The position numbers and the translations under genes were made by a program. Of a stretch of DNA of 5,563 bases, positions 1 through 3,467 are shown one piece after another. The notes below the pieces were generated by a model. That model saw only the letters and a list, made by a program, of their open reading frames with translations. It did not search any database and was not told the origin of the DNA. Origin of the DNA: Thiohalobacter sp. (lineage in GTDB: Bacteria > Pseudomonadota > Gammaproteobacteria > Thiohalobacterales > Thiohalobacteraceae); NCBI GenBank assembly GCA_027030825.1, contig JALVEM010000025.1, positions 1-5,563 of the forward strand, in the 5' to 3' direction. Position 1 is the first letter of the stretch; each line of letters starts with the position of its first letter.

Positions 1-191
1 GTCCCGCCCTCGTCCGGAGGCAGCCCCAGATCGAGCGTCATCACGGGGTAGGGATGTTTCTTCAGCTCGGCCAGCGCACTCTGGCGATCGGGCGCGATGA
101 CCACCTTCCAGTCGTCGAAGCACCACTTGAGCTGCGTCTGCAGCCCGGGGTCATCCTCGACGACCAGCAATTTCCTGTCGTTCCGTGCCAT
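1..191 (-). CDS. prsR: PrsR, PEP-CTERM system response regulator (N-terminal part only)
   Basis: This is the first 63 codons of a response regulator that runs off the left edge of the window. The protein starts MARNDRKLLVVEDDPGLQ. The acidic pair D13-D14 after LLVV matches the metal-binding pocket of a receiver domain, and D54 in the motif TLDLGLPPD is the expected phosphoacceptor. The segment LKWCFDDWKVV and the TLDLGLPPDEGG stretch are typical of the PEP-CTERM-box regulator PrsR as I know the family. Full-length members have a receiver, an AAA+ sigma-54 interaction domain and a Fis-type HTH; those later domains are outside the window. The ATG at 191 is the only sensible start, because the beta-1 strand LLVVEDD begins seven residues later and the next Met is residue 51. 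The start lies inside the 3' end of prsK, which implies co-transcription and coupled translation with its cognate kinase. Alternative: another NtrC-class regulator, unlikely given the prsK partner. Confidence 0.92.
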   Translation of the reverse strand, partial: MARNDRKLLVVEDDPGLQTQLKWCFDDWKVVIAPDRQSALAELKKHPYPVMTLDLGLPPDEGG

Positions 192-2301
192 TCCCTGTCC
201 TGCTGCCTTCAACGACCTGCAACTGTACGCGATTTTCGCGCTCGTCGCTAACCGGCAGCCGGATGCGGAAGGTCGTGCCCTCCCCCTCGCGACTGAGCAC
301 CTCCACCGTCCCGCCCAGGCTGCGGACGAACTCGCGCACCTCGTGGGCGCCCACGCCCATGCCGGCGCTGCCCTTGGTCGTGTCGAAGGGGCGGAACAGG
401 CGCTCGCGGATGAAGGCCTCGCTCATGCCCACACCGGTATCCTGCACCTCCACCACGGCCTCGCCCCCCTGCTTGAACAGCCGCATCACGACACGCCCGT
501 CATCGGGCGTGGCGTCCTGGGCATTGCGCACCACGTGCCCGACGATGGCCGCCAGCCGGTCGGGGTTGGCGCGCACCCGCAGGCCGCGCACCTGGCAGTC
601 CACCTCGGGCAGCGGCCGACCGTTGCGCATGGTCTCGGCCACGTCGTGCAGGAGGGTGCAGAGCTCCACGGCCCCCTTCTCCTGGCCCTCGGTCACGCCG
701 CCGCGCAGGTGGTTGAGCAGGCGGTTCATCTTCTCGACCGAGTGGGCCACGGTGCGCACGGCATCCTCCATGAACTCCGGATTGCCCTTGTGGCGCTCGG
801 CGTTGGAAACCACCAGGGAGAGCTGGCCGATCAGGTTCTTGAGATCGTGCACCACATAGGTCGAGAGCCGGCTGAAGGCCTCGAACTGCCGGGCCTCGGA
901 GAGGGCCTGGGAGGCCTCCAGCTGTGCCAGATGGCTGGCGGCCTCCCGCCCGAGAGTGCGCAGCAGGTCACAGTCCTCCCAGTTGAATGACTTCAGGGCC
1001 GGGGTCTCGTCGAGCACCACGAAGCCGTGCAGCTGGTCACGCAGCATCAGGGGCACGATCAGCGCCGCCCGCGGGATCTCCGCCAGCCAGTCGGGCAGCG
1101 CCAGGCCCCGATAGAGCTCCGGCCTGCGGCGGTATTCCTCCAGATTGATGACCCATTCCTCGGTGTCGAGAAACACCGCGAGATCGTCGGTCGCATCCAG
1201 CACGGCATTGCCCGGCAGCTTCATGTTCCAGGCCGCCACCGGTTCGAAATGCCGGCCGTCCACACGCCACCAGAGCGCCCCGCCCTTGCTGCCGATGACC
1301 TCGGCGATGCCGCGCACCACGCTCTCGCGCAGCGTCTCCTCGTCGCTCTGGGTGGAGAGCATGCCGATGAAGCGCAGCCACTCCTCCCGGTAATCGTACT
1401 TGTAGTGGAAGAAGTGCTTGTTGATGAACACCCGCAGCTTGGCCCGCAACTGCTCCGAGACGAACAGCAGGCCCAGCAGCAGGATGGCGCCGAACAGGAA
1501 GGCCACCTGGGCCACCGTGCCCCAGCTGCCGCCCAGGTTGCGCACGTAGTAGCCGCCGGCCCCCATCGCCAGCAGGTAGATGCCGGCGGCGAGCAGGGTG
1601 ACGGTGTGGAAGACCACCCGGCGCGAGACGAAGATGTCGAGCCCGCCGCCCGGATCGCGCATCACCGCCACCGCCAGCGGCGGGATCGCCAGCACATGGA
1701 CGAAACCCCGCGCCTGCCACAGGGCCGGGTCGATGCCCTGGAACAGCAGGGCATTGGAATAGAGATAGAAGTCGTAGGCAAACAGGGAACCGATGCCCAG
1801 GCACAGATACTTGACGCTGCGCCGCGCCTCGCGACGGGTATTGCGCCAGATCTGCTCGACCATCACCAGCCCGAGCAGCGCCATCGACAGATAACCGGCG
1901 ATGTAGACGTCGATGGTGCCGAAGACCAGCATCGGCCGGGCCAGGTAATAGCGATAGACCGTCAGGCTGGTCAGAAAGAGGACGAAGGCGGAAAAGAGGA
2001 CGAGATAGCGGCGGAACTGCCGGGCAGCCGCCACGGCATCGCCCGCGGCGCCGGCCTGTGCCAGAAACCGCGCCATCAGCACCAGCCAGGCATAGTCCCG
2101 CAGAAGCTCGAGCAGCTGGGTGGAAAGGAACAGGCTCTGCCCGGTACTGTGCCAGGCAGCCATGCCGAGCCACAATGCCGTGGTCCCGGCCGCGACGGCC
2201 AGCCAGCGCTTGCGGGGGCGCGGATGTCCGGTCAGCAGCAACAGCCCCACCAGCAGCCAGGCGAGCGCCCCCGTTGCAAAGCTGACCAGAGCCGTGTTCA
2301 T
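151..2301 (-). CDS. prsK: PrsK, PEP-CTERM system membrane sensor histidine kinase
   Basis: A complete 716-residue sensor kinase, close to the usual family length of just under 700. Residues 1-285 hold about nine hydrophobic segments (roughly 5-24, 33-50, 66-83, 99-119, 125-148, 164-187, 199-215, 229-251, 261-282), so the N-terminus is a polytopic membrane sensor. Residues about 316-456 look like a GAF domain. The phosphoacceptor is H485 in the H-box VVHDLKNL, the atypical type found in PrsK rather than the common HELRTPL. The ATPase domain shows the N-box VVRNAQDAT (N593), the G1 box DTGVGM (D621), the F-box LFRPFDTTKG (635-644) and a glycine-rich GMGVGAHE (647-654). These are hallmarks of the PEP-CTERM kinase family. 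Known members act with PrsR and RpoN to control PEP-CTERM proteins, for example in floc-forming bacteria; the stimulus is unknown. The ATG at 2301 has a good ribosome binding site. A polar tail (684-716) after the kinase core covers the prsR start. All + strand ORFs here are shadows. Confidence 0.94.
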   Translation of the reverse strand: MNTALVSFATGALAWLLVGLLLLTGHPRPRKRWLAVAAGTTALWLGMAAWHSTGQSLFLSTQLLELLRDYAWLVLMARFLAQAGAAGDAVAAARQFRRYLVLFSAFVLFLTSLTVYRYYLARPMLVFGTIDVYIAGYLSMALLGLVMVEQIWRNTRREARRSVKYLCLGIGSLFAYDFYLYSNALLFQGIDPALWQARGFVHVLAIPPLAVAVMRDPGGGLDIFVSRRVVFHTVTLLAAGIYLLAMGAGGYYVRNLGGSWGTVAQVAFLFGAILLLGLLFVSEQLRAKLRVFINKHFFHYKYDYREEWLRFIGMLSTQSDEETLRESVVRGIAEVIGSKGGALWWRVDGRHFEPVAAWNMKLPGNAVLDATDDLAVFLDTEEWVINLEEYRRRPELYRGLALPDWLAEIPRAALIVPLMLRDQLHGFVVLDETPALKSFNWEDCDLLRTLGREAASHLAQLEASQALSEARQFEAFSRLSTYVVHDLKNLIGQLSLVVSNAERHKGNPEFMEDAVRTVAHSVEKMNRLLNHLRGGVTEGQEKGAVELCTLLHDVAETMRNGRPLPEVDCQVRGLRVRANPDRLAAIVGHVVRNAQDATPDDGRVVMRLFKQGGEAVVEVQDTGVGMSEAFIRERLFRPFDTTKGSAGMGVGAHEVREFVRSLGGTVEVLSREGEGTTFRIRLPVSDERENRVQLQVVEGSRTGNGTERQEIAGRRG
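199..202 (-). promoter_or_regulatory. Ribosome binding site of prsR inside prsK
   Basis: On the minus strand AGGA stands 7 nt before the ATG at 191, followed by CAGGGAA. It supports the chosen prsR start. It lies within the last codons of prsK, so ribosomes finishing prsK would pass over it. Confidence 0.6.
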
Positions 2302-2302
2302 A

Positions 2303-2315
2303 CCCTCTCCATCCT
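2303..2315 (-). promoter_or_regulatory. Ribosome binding site of prsK
   Basis: The minus strand reads AGGATGGAGAGGG just before T-ATG. GGAG at 2310-2307 is 5 nt from the start codon and AGGA at 2315-2312 is 10 nt away. The purine-rich stretch supports the ATG at 2301 as the prsK start. Confidence 0.6.
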
Positions 2316-2378
2316 GCCTTTCGGGCGAACGGAAATCCCTTCGCGGACCTCGTGTCCGGAAGCCTGTCCTTCCCTGGT

Positions 2379-2407
2379 CTTATCGCGGAATTCCGGCAAA
2401 GCTTGAA
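2379..2407 (-). promoter_or_regulatory. Weak candidate sigma-70-type promoter for prsK
   Basis: On the minus strand TTCAAG (2407-2402) and GATAAG (2384-2379) are separated by 17 bp. GATAAG matches the -10 consensus at four of six positions, but TTCAAG matches the -35 at only three. The spacer contains the 10-bp perfect palindrome CGGAATTCCG (2386-2395), which could be an operator or a repeat remnant. It lies about 78-106 bp upstream of the prsK start. No correctly spaced sigma-54 (-24/-12) site was seen here. This is a guess from consensus matching only. Confidence 0.2.
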
Positions 2408-2530
2408 GGCCAGGGCACGGCGGAATGGTGTCAGAAGCCGCGCCCCGACAGGGAGAATTCTGTCACAGTCCGGAAAACTCAACAATCCGCAGGAAGATGT
2501 CAGGAGTCGTCATGGCGGCGCATCCCGAAC

Positions 2531-2551
2531 GGTGCGTAGCGCCCACTTTTT
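2531..2551 (+). terminator. Short hairpin plus T5 before E1 (diverged copy)
   Basis: GGTGC-GTA-GCGCC can form a 5-bp stem with one G-T pair, followed by CAC and five T (2547-2551). It is the diverged counterpart of 2764-2784. No + strand gene reads into it, so a true terminator role is doubtful; it may simply be part of the repeat. Confidence 0.2.
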
Positions 2552-2675
2552 GTCATCCCGGAAAGCGCGAGGCGCTTATCCGGGATCCAGGAAAATTTTC
2601 AGCCACCGTGGCAGAAATCAGCGGGGTTTCTGGATTCCGGGTCTCGCTTCGCTCCGCTCGCTCGCCCGGAATGAC
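2552..2675. repeat. Palindromic element E1 (124 bp)
   Basis: Starts GTCATCCCGG and ends CCGGAATGAC, so its ends are near-perfect inverted repeats. The left hairpin (2555-2586) has a 14-bp stem, loop GAG and one bulged A, and is identical to that of E2 and E3. The right hairpin (2634-2672) has the 8-bp stem ATTCCGGG/CCCGGAAT with a longer loop containing TCGCTCCGCTCGCT, shared with E4. The middle arm is closed by CCAG (2587-2590) and CTGG (2630-2633); its inner part is the most diverged of the four copies. Confidence 0.85.
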
Positions 2676-2717
2676 GGAGGAGGAGTCGTCCTGGAAGCCC
2701 GTGGAGTCTCACCCTTG

Positions 2718-2730
2718 GTCATCCCGGAAG
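2718..2730. repeat. Solo left-arm motif in linker 1
   Basis: GTCATCCCGGAAG repeats the first 11 bases and more of the element left end, but no matching hairpin arm or right end follows. It is probably a decayed or truncated copy. The corresponding motif in the next linker is at 2942-2954. Confidence 0.6.
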
Positions 2731-2763
2731 CCTGTGCAGTCCCCACCCTCAGTTATCCCGGAC

Positions 2764-2784
2764 GGCGCGCAGCGCCTACTTTTT
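2764..2784 (+). terminator. Short hairpin plus T5 before E2
   Basis: GGCGC-GCA-GCGCC (2764-2776) forms a 5-bp GC stem, followed by TAC and five T (2780-2784). The arrangement is terminator-like on the + strand, but no + strand gene precedes it and the stem is short. It is copied exactly at 2987-3007. Confidence 0.25.
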
Positions 2785-2901
2785 GTCATCCCGGAAAGCG
2801 CGAGGCGCTTATCCGGGATCCAGGAAAAATATCGGCCACGGCGGCACGGATGTGCGTGGTTTCTGGATTCCGGGTCTCGCCTTCGGCTCGCCCGGAATGA
2901 C
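2785..2901. repeat. Palindromic element E2 (117 bp), identical to E3
   Basis: Boundaries are GTC (2785-2787) and GAC (2899-2901). The left hairpin 2788-2819 pairs 14 bp around loop GAG with one bulged A (2811). The middle arm 2820-2866 is closed by CCAG/CTGG and AAA/TTT with a bulged G, then CCAC/GTGG and GCAC/GTGC around loop GGAT. The right hairpin 2867-2898 pairs ATTCCGGG with CCCGGAAT. Identity with E3 covers the whole element and 27 bp of left flank. No target-site duplication is visible. No transposase lies in the window, so it could only be non-autonomous. Confidence 0.88.
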
Positions 2902-2941
2902 GGAGGAGGACATCCCGGTAGCCCGCGCATCATCCCCCTCG

Positions 2942-2954
2942 GTCATCCCGGAAG
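2942..2954. repeat. Solo left-arm motif in linker 2
   Basis: GTCATCCCGGAAG again, at the same place in the second linker as 2718-2730 in the first. It shows that the linkers are repeated along with the elements, although the rest of the linker has diverged strongly. Confidence 0.6.
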
Positions 2955-2986
2955 ACCGCGCCAACCCACCTCTGGTCATTCCGGAC

Positions 2987-3007
2987 GGCGCGCAGCGCCT
3001 ACTTTTT
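2987..3007 (+). terminator. Short hairpin plus T5 before E3
   Basis: An exact copy of 2764-2784: the 5-bp stem GGCGC/GCGCC with loop GCA, then TAC and five T. The left-arm motif GTCATTCCGGA (2975-2985) directly precedes it, so it may be the remnant of another element arm rather than a working terminator. Confidence 0.25.
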
Positions 3008-3124
3008 GTCATCCCGGAAAGCGCGAGGCGCTTATCCGGGATCCAGGAAAAATATCGGCCACGGCGGCACGGATGTGCGTGGTTTCTGGATTCCGGGTCT
3101 CGCCTTCGGCTCGCCCGGAATGAC
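3008..3124. repeat. Palindromic element E3 (117 bp), identical to E2
   Basis: Same sequence as 2785-2901, at an offset of 223 bp. The perfect identity extends left to 2981 (144 bp in all) and stops exactly at the right GAC, where the following bases differ from those after E2. This indicates a recent duplication or gene conversion whose right border coincides with the element end. Confidence 0.88.
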
Positions 3125-3134
3125 ACTCTTCCCC

Positions 3135-3257
3135 GTCATTCCGGACAGTGCGAAGCACTGATCCGGAATCCAGGAAGGTAATAAACCACGGCGGCACAGG
3201 CGAGCGTGGGTTCTGGATTCCGGCTCGCGCTCGCTCCGCTCGCTTGGCCGGAATGAC
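3135..3257. repeat. Palindromic element E4 (123 bp), diverged copy with compensatory changes
   Basis: Boundaries are GTC (3135-3137) and GAC (3255-3257). The left hairpin 3138-3169 has loop GAA and the same bulged A; relative to E1-E3 three stem pairs changed on both sides (C-G to T-A, A-T to C-G, C-G to T-A). The right hairpin 3217-3254 has ATTCCGGC/GCCGGAAT, with the eighth pair swapped from G-C to C-G. The middle arm keeps CCAG/CTGG and CCACG/CGTGG. E4 lies 10 bp after E3 and lacks the hairpin-T5 lead, so it is a separate insertion or an older copy. Confidence 0.85.
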
Positions 3258-3467
3258 GGAAGGAAGAGACCACTCACACGAAATGGCCAAGGGAAAAGCT
3301 GCTAACCGTAAAGACAACGGAACACCAATGAACATCCCTTACTCTGCGTTCTCCCCACCTCTGCGAACTCTGCGTCACGAGACGGGGTTACCCGGCTAGC
3401 TGCAATCCCCTTTCCGTGTTTTCCGTGCTTTCCGTGGCTATTCCTGTCCGGGATCCAGATGGCACGA
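3258..3467. other. Noncoding spacer between E4 and the TPR gene stop
   Basis: No supported gene. A 38-codon + strand reading from ATG 3283 has no closely spaced ribosome binding site and runs into low-complexity repeats. The stretch holds three CTCTGCG motifs (3342-3348, 3359-3365, 3368-3374), the TTTCCGTG tandem repeat, and TCCGGGATCCAG (3447-3458), which equals part of the element left arm and lies 9 bp from the TPR gene stop. No convincing terminator for the TPR gene was found. Confidence 0.6.
3411..3437. repeat. Three tandem 9-bp TTTCCGTG(N) repeats
   Basis: TTTCCGTG occurs at 3411, 3420 and 3429 with period 9; the ninth base is T, C and G in turn. From general knowledge, similar runs of TTTCCGTG phrases occur in intergenic regions of many unrelated bacteria. 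Its role is unknown. Confidence 0.75.

Larger units (their letters stand above)
2521..3124. repeat. Tandem array of three composite repeat units (233 bp, 223 bp, truncated third)
   Basis: Unit 1 spans 2521-2753, unit 2 2754-2976 and unit 3 2977-3124. Each unit starts with a 31-bp lead (ATCCCGGACGG-type motif, short hairpin, five T) followed by a palindromic element (E1, E2, E3). Units 1 and 2 continue with a 75-78 bp linker that begins GGAGGAGGA and contains another GGTCATCCCGGAAG. Unit 3 breaks off right after its element. Units 2 and 3 are identical over 144 bp (2758-2901 and 2981-3124), while unit 1 and the linkers have diverged. The array is noncoding: the ORFs across it, on both strands, are repeats read through in arbitrary frames. 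Confidence 0.88.

Noticed and set aside
2396..2412. Possible sigma-54 promoter for prsK (minus strand TGGCC...TTTGC)
   Set aside because: The GG and GC elements are 12 bp apart instead of the required 10, so it does not fit a -24/-12 site.
1027..2485. Long ORFs opposite or frame-shifted to prsK (1027-2406 on +, 1037-2485 on -)
   Set aside because: GC-rich codon-bias shadows of prsK. Their translations are low-complexity (Q/H/P-rich or G/R/A-rich) with no domain, while the prsK frame carries all the kinase motifs.
2785..2901. A tRNA gene, because of the cloverleaf-like fold
   Set aside because: No anticodon arm of 7-nt loop, no T-arm GTTCGA motif, no 7-bp acceptor stem; the arms are far too long.
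2552..3257. CRISPR array
   Set aside because: The repeats are over 110 bp, palindromic across their length, and the spacers are themselves related; there are no cas genes in the window.
2352..3399. ORFs across the intergenic repeats on both strands, up to 232 codons
   Set aside because: Their proteins are the DNA repeats read repeatedly (such as FCHPGKREALIRDPGK) and the frame shifts between copies. This is typical of spurious ORFs in palindromic repeats.
3283..3399. Small + strand ORF beginning MAKGKAANRK
   Set aside because: The nearest purine-rich stretch is too far from the ATG, and its C-terminal half is encoded by the CTCTGCG repeat region; no recognisable family.
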